From: Caenorhabditis remanei
Taxonomy: Eukaryota > Nematoda > Chromadorea > Rhabditida > Rhabditidae
DNA length: 64,000 bases
NCBI RefSeq assembly: GCF_010183535.1
Contig: NC_071333.1
Coordinates: forward strand, 5,392,587 to 5,456,586
Reading direction: 5' to 3'
In this document: one piece after another, positions 9,640 to 21,630 of the stretch
Layout of the letters: every line of letters begins with the position of its first letter
Numbering within the stretch: the stretch's first letter is position 1
The notes under the pieces: generated by a model
Seen by the model: only the letters and a program-made list of their open reading frames with translations
Database searches by the model: none
What the model was told of the DNA's origin: nothing
Position numbers and translations under genes: made by a program

Positions 9640-11126
9640 GATAATAAATCTTCTGAAAATATTTGCAGTTTGGAAACTTACCTAGAATTTGATGAGAATT
9701 GAAGGGTGTGATGATAATTTGGAAATTTTTGGTGGCAACTGATCTGTTTCTTTTGCTTTTATTGGGACTAATTTGCATTTTGAAAATAAAATGATAATGA
9801 GCTGAACAGGAGAAGGCAACAATATTCATGTTTTCTATTGCTAATTAGTGACCTCGGATTAATAGATCTGATTGATCATTGGTTTCTATTTCTATTTTTT
9901 TTCTAACTTTATTGAGGTCGAATTACTATCTTTTAAAAAACGTACAAGTTTGATATTTTAGAAAACCTCCTGTCCCCAAAGACCCAAACAGTTTGTTTAT
10001 CTTGGAGTTCTTGGTGAGGCAAAGTGGGTAAGATAAAAAAAAAAGCAACTCAACAGCGAGAAGGAACTGGTGGTCTCCCAGAATGTCCTTAATGAACTTC
10101 TTCTTGGAATCTTCACGGAAAAGGTAGAAAACCACGATCTTATTAAAAAAGCGACATTGTCGTCGGGTTAAAAGACAAGTATTTATTATGTTTTTTCAGC
10201 AATTGTAAGCATTTCTGAAAAACAAAAATGAAAAAAGCGCATTCCAGTAATATGCTGAAATTTTTCAGTATTACAGACAACCAAACGGCTACCCTACTAT
10301 CCCAGACCTTGACAATTTTCGGAGTGATTTGAGCTAAAGACAGGGTAAAAAGATAAATCTTTTGGGCCCATATCCAAGAATTAGTCGGAAGGTTTTTAAG
10401 GTGGAAAAACGTCTTTTAACCTCATCATTTGATAATTTAAAAAGTGTCAAATGCTGAGGACTCAAAGAGCCGGAAAAGGCTTAAAGTGCCAAAAATTGCT
10501 CATAGTTGTGCAACTTTTGGTTAATTTTCACAGAAAATATTCTTGTTGTTCACGGAAAAAGCAATATTTCGATAATTTCTGAAAAAAAACTTTCTTTCGC
10601 GTGCACAACAATAAAATTCGACAAATAATTTGTTGCACCTATTTTTTTTCGAACAATGCTTCAAGAGACTCAACTCTTTTTCCTGCTTTTTTGAACCTAA
10701 TCATTCGAAAAATAAAATTTTACACGGTTCGACGCAGAATTCAGACCTCCTTAAAATCTCTTCGAACACTTGTATCCGAACCACATAAATTTTTTTCTGA
10801 GAGTTGTCTTATTTTTGCACTTTTTTCTTCTTTTTCCTATTGACGTTCAAAAAGTTTTCATGATTTTTTTCTCTGTCTTACCATATTCACTCACTTTCTC
10901 TTGTCAATATTTGGTTTTTTTTTGCTCTGTAATTTGATCTCCACTGTTCAATTTTCAAATTTCTTTTCGTTATTCTTTTTCTCTTTATAGTTTCACTCAA
11001 TTTGTCCCTAATTTTTTTTTTGAACTCTCTCTCTCATGCAATGTTGCACCCATTTTGCTATAGAGCATTCATGCCTTCCTTTTAAGCATCTTCCAAAGAT
11101 TTCTACCGATTTGTCACTTTCCATTA
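9640..11126. other. Intergenic, no gene supported
   Basis: AT-rich sequence with pyrimidine-rich runs at 10.6-11.1 kb (many T tracts). No convincing exon pair or RNA gene. It ends at the TA that flanks the Tc1-like element. Confidence 0.5.
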
Positions 11127-12780
11127 CAGTGCGTCCAATAATCTTAAGACACCCCCCTAAAAGAAGATTCCAAGAAAATGGAATGTGATTTGAAAAAACT
11201 GTGAATGCAGTTCGATTCAGAATTTTTGAAAACCCCTACAGACAAATTTCTAGAAAAAATACTTTATTTCTGAGCACGTGACCTCAAAAAAACACTTTTT
11301 TGGCCGTCAAAAAATGATAAGACACCCTCGATTTTTTCGATTTTTCACGGCGGAAAGTCGTGGAATATGAGATGAGTTGGATATCTGATTATCCATTTTT
11401 GAATTTTTTGTTTTGTTTTTATTGTATTCCAATTATTTTATTCTACTATGGGAGACGGAGCTCCTCTCACCGCTTATCAACAAGGTCTATTGGATGCCTG
11501 GGCGAGCATTGGAACTCTTTCTGAAAGTAAGATGGCTAAGATGATAGGAAAAAGCAGATGCGTTGTTCGAAACTATCTCAAGGATCCTCTTGGTTACGGT
11601 ACAAAGAAGTCTACTGGGCGTCCCCGAAAACTGACAAAAAGGGACGACAGAAACATCACTCGCGCAGTATCCAATACTACAAAAAGCGCCATGGATATCA
11701 AAGGGGAGCTGAAATTAGTCGTGTGCAAGAACACCGTAATCGATTCGATGCATCGATAAGGCATTCTCAAGCGACAGAAGAAACAGTTGGCTCCGAATAT
11801 GACAGATGCCCACAAGAAGCGTCGGATGGAGTTTGTCAAAGAGAACATGGGAACAAATTGGGATAAGGTAGTAATGACTATGTTTCTTACATTATCTCAA
11901 CTTTCTGATACTTACAGGTCGTGTTTTCTGATGAGAAAAAATTCAATCTGGATGGTCCTGATGGCAACCGATCTTATTGGAGAGATCTCAGAAAAGATCC
12001 GGTGTTTTTTCTTCGTCGAAACTTTGGAGGTGGCTCAGTTATGGTCTGGGGAGGATTTTGCAAAGATGGAAAGTTGAAGCTTCAGTTCACCTCTCATAAA
12101 ATGGACTCAACTGAATATCAAAAAGTTCTTCAGACTGCCATTGTTCCATTTTTCCGAAACCGACGTCGCAGTCATCAGTTTCAACAAGACAACGCCAGCG
12201 TGCATGCAAGCAATTCGACAAAAGCTTAGTTTCAGTCAAAGAAGATCAAAGTCTTGGATTGGCCTGCACGTAGCCCGGATCTCAACCCCATAGAAAATCT
12301 GTGGGGGATCCTGGTCCGTCGTATCTACAAGCATGGGAAGCAGAATAACTCTGTCAACGACCTCAAAACTGCAATATTAGCAGCATGGGATGCTATCAGT
12401 GACACAGAAATGAAGAACTTGGTCGGAAGCATAAAAAATAGGATGATTGAAGTTATTCAGAACAATGGAGGAGAGACCAGTTATTGAATTGTGCATTGTT
12501 TTTGTGTTTTTGAATAATAAATAATGTTTTGGAGCTCTTTCATACACAGCCAAATGCGTGAAAAATCGGAAAAATCGAGGGTGCCTTATCATTTTTGGAC
12601 GGCCAAAAAAGTGTTTTTTTGAGGTCACGTGCTCAGAAATAGGTATTTTTTTCTATAAATTTGGTTATGGGGGTTTTCAAAGATTCTGAATCGAACTGCA
12701 TTCACAGTTTTTTCAGATCACATCCCATTTTCTCGGAATCTTCATTTTAGGGGGGTGTCTTAAGATTATTGGACGCACTG
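11127..12780 (+). mobile_element. Tc1-like DNA transposon (1,654 bp)
   Basis: Bounded by TA on both sides (11125-11126 and 12781-12782). The ends are CAGTGCGTCCAATAATC... and its reverse complement. The inverted repeats are long: matching landmarks (the CCCCCC/GGGGGG block, the CACGTGACCTCAAAAAAACAC block, the GGGTGTCTTATC-type block) extend ~230 bp inward on each side. It carries one transposase frame with a 50-bp intron. Confidence 0.95.
11448..12487 (+). pseudogene. Inactivated Tc1-like DD34E transposase
   Basis: Exons 11448-11867 and 11918-12487 (intron GTAGTA...TTACAG, 50 bp) would encode 329 aa, close to the ~340 aa of Tc1 transposases. The N-terminal half has the helix-turn-helix DNA-binding region. 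The catalytic triad is present: Asp in FSDEKK, Asp in QQDNAS, Glu in NPIENLWG, with 34 residues between the last two. Two in-frame nonsense codons disrupt it: TAA at 11757-11759 (after 'DSMHR') and TAG at 12227-12229, where the family usually has Trp. The frame is otherwise intact, so inactivation looks recent, and these copies cannot make full-length protein without readthrough. Confidence 0.9.
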
Positions 12781-13229
12781 TATTTTAATTTCATGGTTTT
12801 TTTTCTAATAAAACAGTATTCTGAAACATTAGTTTTTTGTGTGTTCAATGAACGCTTCAGAGTTTTTCTAGCTAGATTTGCAGTAACAGTGGTAGGTGTT
12901 ACATTCATCTTTGGGAACTCTTTATGCCTGTAACTTTTAAAATGTTTAAAATTTGAATGCAACTTCTTTTCCAGCACAAATAATTTTTTTTTAAATCTCC
13001 TATAAATCTTTTTCAGAATAGGTGAGCGTTTTTGAGAGTATCATCGAGGCAGCAACGGGATTCACTCCAATGATTCGATTTTTTTTATTTGCCACGAGTG
13101 TAATATCGTGGAAAAAAATCAAAACGTACATTGAACAAATGTTTCCTATCGTCACTGAAAATTCCGCTGTCTCCTTGAAAAAAACTCGTTATCGTCTATA
13201 CCGAAACCGTCTCGTAAATATTTTTTAAA

Positions 13230-13500
13230 ATCCGTGTTCATTCACAAAATCGTGGTGAAACCCATAGCGTTGCGGCTGCGTCGCGGTCTGATGCGTTGGC
13301 AAAGAGGCAGGAAAGAAGTAAACAGACGGAAAAGAAAGAAAGAAAAGTGGAGAAATGCAAAGAGGTCTGAGAGGACAAAAAGAAAGAAGGAATGGGGGAG
13401 AATGAAACGAGAAGACCTCAGGTCGTTTGCAATGGGGAAAGAAGAAAAAGAGGGAAACAGGGAAGAAGAAAGCGTTGAGAAGAAAGTGATCAACTGAGGG
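13230..13500. repeat. Polypurine tract (~270 bp)
   Basis: The plus strand from ~13300 to 13490 is almost all A and G (GAAAGAAAGAAAAG-type runs), giving long open frames on both strands that are composition artefacts. No gene is inferred. Such purine/pyrimidine strand asymmetry can form triplex structures. Confidence 0.6.
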
Positions 13501-13653
13501 ACCAAAAATAATACTTTTCAAACAAGTCCAAATAGCGGAACAACTTCGGGAAAACGATAGTCGTTTAATTTCAGAAATGATTTGAGAAATTAACTTAATT
13601 ACACAGCACAGAGATTCTACTCGAACAAACCAAAATGATTTCAATTTAGACTA

Positions 13654-14371
13654 CAGTGCGTCCAATAATGATAGGACCCCCCTAGATTTGGGGGTTCCAG
13701 ACAGAACTAGTACAGATACAAAAAATCTGTGATGACCATCCGATTCAGGGTACAAAGAAACCCCAGGGGCCATGTTTTCATGATTCTACCACTTTTCTTA
13801 GAAGCGTACTAATAAAAAGTCATTTTTTCAGCCGTCCAATAATGATAGGACCACCTCAAAAATCGAATTTTCAGTTGATTTTCAAGAAATTTTTTTTCTC
13901 GGAAAACTTTTAAAATCGAATAAAATATTATTTTTCTGTTGTTTTCAAATGGTTTCATTATAGTTGTGGCGTTTTCAACTCCAAAATCAAATGATAGCCA
14001 CCTTCGAATTTTCACCCATCTGAAAAATTCACTGTTTCAGAACTTCGAGACCTGTATCTCAGGGCTCCGATCACGTATCATTCTGAAACTTTCCGGTAAA
14101 GTTAATCGAGCCATTTATGACAAAAATAAGCAATAGATTTGTGAAAATATTCATCTTCTGAAAAGTTATACTCAGGATTCTCGAACCCATTTCGACCAAA
14201 TTCGACTATTTTCAAAAATTGTGTCAAAAATATGAATTCTTGGATCTGAATGAAGAAACATTTCAAAATATGCCAAAATAGTGCCAAAATGCATTGAAAA
14301 TGAGTTTAGACACTTTTTTCCATATCTTGGACACAATATTTAGGGGGGTCCTATCATTATTGGACGCACTG
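13654..14371. mobile_element. Non-autonomous Tc1/mariner element (718 bp)
   Basis: Flanked by TA at 13652-13653 and 14372-14373, with termini CAGTGCGTCCAATAATGATA and its complement. The first 16 bases equal those of the complete Tc1-like element at 11.1 kb; the sequences then diverge. An internal subterminal copy (CCGTCCAATAATGATAGGACC) lies near 13833. No transposase-like frame is present. It could have been moved in trans by a related transposase. Confidence 0.9.
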
Positions 14372-14373
14372 TA

Positions 14374-15994
14374 CATCTTCGATACTCAATTTGAAAAGTT
14401 GTAAAATTTGGAACCATATCAGGTAAAGATTTTCCTCGCAAATTTGATTTTTTGAACAGAAATTCGAAGCGTTTTGAATTTGATTCACAGAAAAAAAAAA
14501 ACCAAAAAAACATAACTTTCAAATAAGTCAATGTGAAGAGCCTATAATCTGTACGCCCAAACGGTATAAAATTAAATCGAATTATCTGCTGTAAAAAGAA
14601 TGAAAAGCTGCTGGTGTGGCGGTAATGTAGCACAACATAGATGTTTTTTCTGAGAAAAAAAAACTAGTGATTATTTGATAGAATTATTCAAATTGAGTAA
14701 ATAAGTTCCTTCTTCGAGGATTGAATGGTTTTCATTTACAGACTAGCGGGTTTTTGAGCAAAACCACTACATTTCAATTCAGAAAAACTAGCGTTGGACA
14801 GGATAAAAGTATCTTAAACACATTCAGCTTGATGACGAAGTATGAATTTGGCTAAAAATCATTTGTGCCGGTTTTGTGATGTAGGGGATTACGTTTGAAC
14901 CTTGGATGTTGTTTTCTTAATCGAGACAACTTTAAGGAAATTTTATAAACCGAACGCACTCACGTTCAGATTTTTGAATAACAATGTGTGCCTCTGAGTT
15001 GCCAAGTTCACTAAACGAGCAGTGCATGATAAGATTCTTTGTATCCACAGTTTTCAATACCACGAACATGCTTTCATCAATGTTCGATCAAATTGGTCAT
15101 TTGCAGCGCGTATCACCTAAAATTCGATTCATTCATTACGGGAATTGTGGATTTTCTAAAAAAACAATGCAAAAAAATTACCTGAAAAAATCTGCAATTT
15201 GCGAATGATTGGTACCCAATCCGCTGATTTTGGTGTGTAGTGAATATCTTTAAACTTCGGATAACCTGTTCTTCAATTTATTGAGACCAAAAAAGTTCCA
15301 GGTAAGAAGAATTAAAATGCTCTCTTTTCGATATTTGAGTTCACAAATTGTGCGTTTGAGCTATCTGGTCTACTGCCGAAGTTTTACTTTAAACTCAGCG
15401 AAAGTTTCTCTTTGTTTTTTTTTAGATTTCTCAAATTCAGTGGATTAATAATTGACAGATCTATAGATTCCTGTAGTCCAAAGCTGCTGTTGGGGGGTAA
15501 CTAATGTTTTTGATAATACTGTAAAGTGGCTCGACTGGTTCAGAAACAACGCATTGTTTGAGAATTTTCAATTTATCTCTTTGATATACTTATGGTCAAT
15601 TTCCAGTACCACGTTTGAATTTTTATTAATCAAATACTACTGAACTATGAACAAAGCTGATTAAATATATTATGAGTCCGTCTTGTTCAAACACAGTTTA
15701 AATCAATCATGGAAACGCGTGTGCTATGGTCAAGTGTCACGATCCAACGTCTTTTCAGGCTCAAATATAAACATTACGATTTCAAATATAAATAATGCTA
15801 CCATGTTTTTTTTTAGCTATTCCAATACATAGGGAACTGTATTAGAGCCAAAAATGCAATAAGTAAATAATATGACAGGTGCATCAACAATTTTTTCTCT
15901 ACAGTTCACACCGACGCAACTGAAAAAAACTGCGCATAATTAGCGATAGTATATAAAAGGTCAGCATGTTATACACCAATTCACCAATTTTATC
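14374..15994. other. Intergenic, no gene supported
   Basis: AT-rich, with scattered short frames that lack splice context. The last ~60 bp before the gene at 15995 contain AGTATATAAAAGG at about 15948, a good TATA box ~45 bp upstream of the ATG. Confidence 0.5.
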
Positions 15995-17719
15995 ATGCTG
16001 CTTTTATTATTTTTTATCTTTAGACTTTGTTCCTGTTTTTTTCCTAGTGTGTATAGAACAATAGATGAACCATTGACTCCATTCATATTTCTAAACGAAG
16101 ATGTCGGAAAAGATATGGTTGTTTACACGAAATTGAACAATGTCCTAACCGGAGAAAACATTAGCATTCCTATAAGTGAGTTTTTTTCTCTGATGGTACT
16201 CTCTTTTTGTCTTTCAGATAGTCTATGGTATGAATACAACTCTTACTTCAACAGAACGAATAAAACAGCTCATTATTTTTTGTACAAATACAACGTACGA
16301 TATGAAGACAAAATGCCAATTTATGAACCGGACGCTTGTGTTGCATTTCCGCTTTTAAACTCAAACGATGAGGAAGAAAAACAATATAAGTTTATACATG
16401 TCGGTGAAAGAGAAACATTCAGTAACGGATCAGTTCGTGTGAGATGTGATAGCTTCAACGGGTCTATAAGGAGAATCAGTGAGCCAGGTGAGTTGGTTAT
16501 TCACTGTAAGGCTTGAGGATGACCGCAATAAGTTGCCTCTTAGTATTCAAACAAGAGGGGCTCACGCATGCATTTTTCAATTTCTGTAGTACATCTTCAC
16601 AATCTTTGAAACTTCGATATTCAGCATTTTAATCGAAGTTTGCAAAAATTTATCTTGATCAGCGTCGAGTGCATCAACAAGATGTTGATTGATTTTCAAA
16701 AACTACTTTTTATTAAAAAAAGAAATATCCTACTATCTGACTTTTCCGATTATCTGATAGATTTTGTAGTGTTTCAAAATTTACGGAAAAAAAAGCGGAA
16801 CCCACAAGAAAGGCAGTTTCATATTTTATGAATTTGAGAAAAATGATTTTTTTTTCAAAAAGAAACGCCAGATAAATTTTAAAACTCAGTTTGTTGATAC
16901 TTCTGTGCTGAAAGTGACAATTTCCAGCTCCTACTTTATCAACATGACATTAAAATTTATTTACAAAAACACTTTTCCTAGCTTATATGTTTATAGTCAA
17001 AGGATGCTACAGCAACGGAACAGTACACGAATTTGGAACAAACTGGAATGAACCAAACTATGGAGATGATACAATAAGTTATCGAGATTATCAATGTCAA
17101 AAATCAAAATCTGGATACATGGAGAACAAGGTTGTAGGTGAGGTTTCTTGAGTGACACAGAGAACATTGATAAACTTTTTTCAATTTTCAGGATGTTCCT
17201 ACACGTATGAATGTTTGGACAGTTTTGACAATTTCCACTCATGTGGGATATATTTGCATTTAAATGAACCCGCCCAAATTGCGAACAACAAAACAGTGAA
17301 ATGTATTGAAAAGGAAGACGGAAATGTAACAGTTATTGAAGTTAATGAATATAAAGGTAAGTACAGACATACTATTCATCTCATAAAATTTCAACAATGC
17401 AGAACACGGATGCACATTAGATGGACAGTTTCACAGTTTGTATAAACAATTCATAAATGAAAAACGTGCAGCAGTTTTCTCCTGTCGCTGGCGTAAGGAA
17501 CTTGACAAACAGTGTAAGAAATCGAGTTCACTCTGTTTCAAGATTGGCTATTTTTTAGATTGTACTTTCAACGGAAAATTATACGTGATTGGGGCGATAC
17601 TAAAATTATCTAATGGATGCTTGTTCATTTGTCATAAGCAAACTAACATATTTCATTGCGATCACCAGTTGTCAGGATTTGAAGTCATTGGGAAGCCGAG
17701 AAGAGTAAAGAGATCGTAA
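15995..17719 (+). CDS. Secreted multi-cysteine protein, MIG-18-like paralogue
   Basis: Exons 15995-16175, 16218-16487, 16997-17137, 17192-17356, 17403-17513, 17559-17719 (342 aa, phase consistent, consensus donors and acceptors). It has a strong hydrophobic signal peptide. The architecture matches the 4.3-kb gene: an N-terminal unique region ending in 'RRISEPG', then Cys modules starting KGCYSNGTVHEFG, CSYTYECLD, GCTLDGQFHSLY and CTFNGKLYVIG, and a C-terminal GKPRRVKRS. Exons 3-6 have exactly the same lengths (141, 165, 111, 161) as the paralogue. Intron 3 is enlarged to 509 bp. A TATAAAAGG lies just upstream and an AATAAA at 17809. It is probably extracellular; the function is inferred only from the family. 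Confidence 0.88.
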
Positions 17720-17814
17720 CCATAAATAATTGAAGAAAATATTTGTATATTTGAATTAAATTATTGATAAGCTGATTTATATAAACACTCATCTAAAAAA
17801 ATGAGAAAAATAAA

Positions 17815-20800
17815 ATATTTCTGATACAGCGACTCTAAAAATTAAGTTTGATTGACGTCTATCAATCTTTTTTCTTGATCTTCATGCATTTTTGCACGCA
17901 AAAATCAAATTTTTTCAACAAGGAGAAATATGAAATCAATATAATATCAAATAAGCTACACATAATAAGCCTTTTTGTGCAATCCATTCAAGTACCCATC
18001 ATATTCTTTTATTTTTATCTTTCTCATCTGAGGCCTGTTTTGAGTGTGATGTTTTGGTCCTCCATAGCTCAATTTTTGTTGCGGTTCTAATGTAGCGCTT
18101 CAGCGCTCAACTCTCTCTGTCTTTGGTGAAATAGTGAACACCGGTATTGGATTCAAAAAAATACGTACCTTAGCCTCATAATAACAACATTTCCGTTCGA
18201 ATTTTGCAACTCAAAAACGAAAAAACGGATGCATATGAGATTTCTCTTGAGCGATCCAACATACACACCTGATCCTAACCCAACAAAATCTACGTGATTT
18301 TTGTTGTTTCCCAAAACACGTTGCTTTCTTCCAATGTAATCCTCGTTCATCCTCCGAAAACACATTGTCCGCCCTTTTAAAAAATTTTCCGCACTACCTA
18401 CAAAATAAGACGATAAAAATATTTTACAAAAGTTGTAACTTCAGAGATGGATTTGGTGATCAAAATGAAACCTATTCAAATATTTTCAAAGTTAGTTCCT
18501 CAGAAAAAATAGTGAACACGCTTTGACGGGAGAAATCGGCCACCCATGTGTCTCTTCATTTGCATTTGAAGAAAAGACTATTCACAAAAAGAGGGAAATA
18601 GCGTTTCGTGAAAGAAACACATTGAGGAAGATTAATGAGAAAGAGCGTTCAGCTCGGTCGATACACAACCATAGCAGAATAGGGAAAAAAACAAAAAGTT
18701 CAACAATGACCAGATTGTCTACAAGACAAATAAAGGGAGGTATCTATAAAGAATACAAGTAGGTAACGAGTCATAGTGAGTAAAAGCGAAGTTTAAAATT
18801 GAAGGTAAAAAACACAACTTAAAAACCGTCGTTTGCAAATGAATGATGATGAAAAATTCAATTGAGAAAACTTTAAAAAATTCAAAATTTTTTTGAGGTT
18901 TTGAAGACAGCGCTCTCATCGTTTGAAAAATTGAGTTCATCGACGATTAAATATTTTGCAGTCCATGAAGTTTTGAGCTCGCCGAAAACTATGTAAATGA
19001 TAAGTTTGTTTGAAGTTTTAACATCTGCTGTTTTTTGACGAACGTACTGTACTGAAAAATATATAGAAAAACTTTCCTATAGAAACTTTTTTCCAGTGTG
19101 TGGAAACAAACGAACAAAATTGTCATTTTGAGAGACTATGCAAACAGAGGTCTTCTAATAGAACTGAACTAATCAACATTTTTTGACTTATGATTAACAA
19201 CTTGTTTTCCTAACTAGTTTATAATTGTGATGTAATAATTCAGTGGCACGCTGACAAGTTAAAACGAATGGGTATTATTTCGTTGTGTGTTACATGTACC
19301 AATCCCAAAAGTAAAAGAAAAGAACTGTTTTTTTTTCTTTTTTGTTTCAGGGTACACCTCTTCCTTACACTTCAAAAGTCAGATGTTTTGAAAACTCTAG
19401 TCTCATCGAATCCCCAAACCTTTTTACAATTTTTTCAACTCACCTCGTATGTGCATTGAATGACTTTTTTTTAAGAACATCCTTGTTTATTTGCAGAGAA
19501 CGCACTTTTTCTCATTCTTGATTGGAACATTACTCATTGCGAAAAATCGAGGCACCATCACCACCACAGAAGTGATTTATAGAACCAGTTTTTATTGCCA
19601 ATTTCCTCCATTTTGTGTTTTTGATTATGTGATTGAGTGAGATGAGTGAGTTCAAATATTTTTTGACCCAATGGACAATTTTTCATGTGGTTTTGTTACA
19701 GCTTCCAAACCGAATTAAACCAAGAAATTCCATCTTTTAATTCTGGAGTGAGTCATTCATATATTTTGTGTTTTTCTACTCGCACCACAGTTTAACATTT
19801 CATTTGATTGGATTTTAAATGAGCAAATACTATTTCGCGTTTGTTTCAGTAGTTCTTGTCCAAGCCACCAGTTTTGCCTCAGTTTCTATACATGTTGTAT
19901 TTCTTTAAAATGATTAAAGGATAATTTTTAATCACAGTGCAGGTTTCTTGAAATTTTCACACATATAAAGTACATAACAATGATTCCTAGATGCGCTTGA
20001 CTGTTAACAGTAATTTGTCTTGAGATTCAAAACGGCACATGTCAAACATTGCAGAATATATATCACTTCGGGGTGAATTTTAAACCTACATTTACTTTTT
20101 TTTTATTACCTTTTGAAATGCAAGAAATAGCTCAATAGTTTGTAAAACATGTGGCGGGAATTGAGAAAACGACAGCGGGCTGATGACAGCAAAAAGAAAT
20201 TAAAGAAAGACCGAACAATAATCAAATGAGTGTTTAAAAAAGTAAGGTAGAGAATCTATATTTTAAACAAACTAATCTGTGTCGAAGAAATAAAATGGGA
20301 ACAAATTTTCAAGAAGAAAAGAGGTAAGAACTCGTAAATGAGCATGAAATATGTTGTTTTTTTTTCGAAAACCAAAAAAGAAGGAGTTTGCAAAGCTATT
20401 CTTCACATTGAAAAATATTGGTTCCAAGCAAAAGAACATATGAGAGAGTAGTAAACTGACTAAATATATACATCATCTCACGCAGGGTCACTTAACAACT
20501 GTTGTGATAGTATTTTTGTGCCGAGTATTTTTGTTTTTTGCCGAGTATTTTTGTTTCAAAGATACCTTATTAGTATTTTAAAAACTATCAGTGGTTTCAT
20601 TTGAACTCTTACGATCTCAACATTAACGTTTGACAGAACACATAACTCGCTTCATATTCTCAAATCCCGACAAAACAATGAGTCTCCTTATGTCTTCCGT
20701 CGCAGCACATTGATTTTTCATAAAAATGGTGCATCTGCGCTTTTGCCCATTTCCTTCAGGAACCCTTCTTTTTTTGGTCTCTTTGAAGACAGATGATTTA

Positions 20801-20899
20801 AGAAGATCGCTTTCATTCATTCATATTTCAGTTCGCTGCTTTCAATTAGACAGCGGTCTACTTTTTCCAAATAGACAATATAAGTTTGTCATTTGGAAA
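17815..20899. other. Intergenic, no gene supported
   Basis: About 3 kb of AT-rich sequence. Short open frames (for example near 18.5 and 19.3 kb) have no matching exons or codon bias. No tRNA or long inverted repeat noticed. CATTTGGAAA and a TATAAG just before 20900 may belong to the promoter of the next gene. Confidence 0.5.
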
Positions 20900-21630
20900 A
20901 TGAAACTTCTCCGCTTTATTCTATTTTTAATCTGTTTTGAAGTCTACCATGAACAAGTCATTTATATGTCTTCCTCTGAGATCAGCTACAATGTTACATT
21001 CAGCTGCAAATTCGGACATTTTTGTCTCAGTGGACTTCTTTCCGAAGATGACTCGTAAGTTTGTAAAACATTTAAAAAAAAGGCAAAAATCCATTTTCAA
21101 TTGGGAAATAGCACATTCATTACAAAAACTGTTAATAAATAAATACGCTTTTTATAGAGTTTTCAAAATGAATCGAAAAAATAAAAAATTGTTCCCCAAG
21201 AATTTTCATTTCAGCCGTTGCGTGGAGTCCACCCTTACCGAAGATATCACTTCACGCCTCTTCTATCAATGTTCAACACGTCCTTCAAACAATGTAAACA
21301 TCGCAATAAACTCAAACTTTGATGAAAAAGAAAGTTTCGTTGATGTGAGTATAATAAAAAATATGTAGTAACAATGCCCACAGTTTTTCAGTACTTTCAA
21401 AAAAAATATTATGAGCCCACACTACTCGTTGTCCATAACTGCACAGTATTTGATGGAGTCCTTCATTCAACCCACCGCTTACCTTCCGTGTTGATTCAAA
21501 GAAAGTAATATAATCATTTTTTCCAAGTGCTAAACTAAAATGTGATAAGTTTTTCAGGTCTGTTTTCAAAGCTGTTGAAGAAGACATCACCGAAGTTGGC
21601 AATCAAATCAAATTTAATAAACCCTATTAG
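20900..21630 (+). CDS. Small secreted protein, divergent transthyretin-like (tentative)
   Basis: Exons 20900-21054, 21215-21344, 21392-21504, 21558-21630 (156 aa; all introns GT...TTTCAG; phase consistent). The ATG at 20900 is chosen because it starts a signal peptide (MKLLRFILFLICFEVYHEQ). The mature chain has 'VTFSCKFG', then 'DDSRCVESTLTED', then 'EPTLLVVHNC'. In order these resemble the C-G-x-P, D-x-x-T-D and L-x-I-x-H-x-C landmarks of nematode transthyretin-like (TTR) proteins, but it lacks several invariant positions. TTR proteins are secreted binding proteins; the role here is not deducible. I am confident of the gene and much less of the family. Confidence 0.65.

Noticed and set aside
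13225..13644. 139-codon minus frame and overlapping frames on both strands
   Set aside because: They arise from the polypurine/polypyrimidine tract; composition alone keeps stops away.
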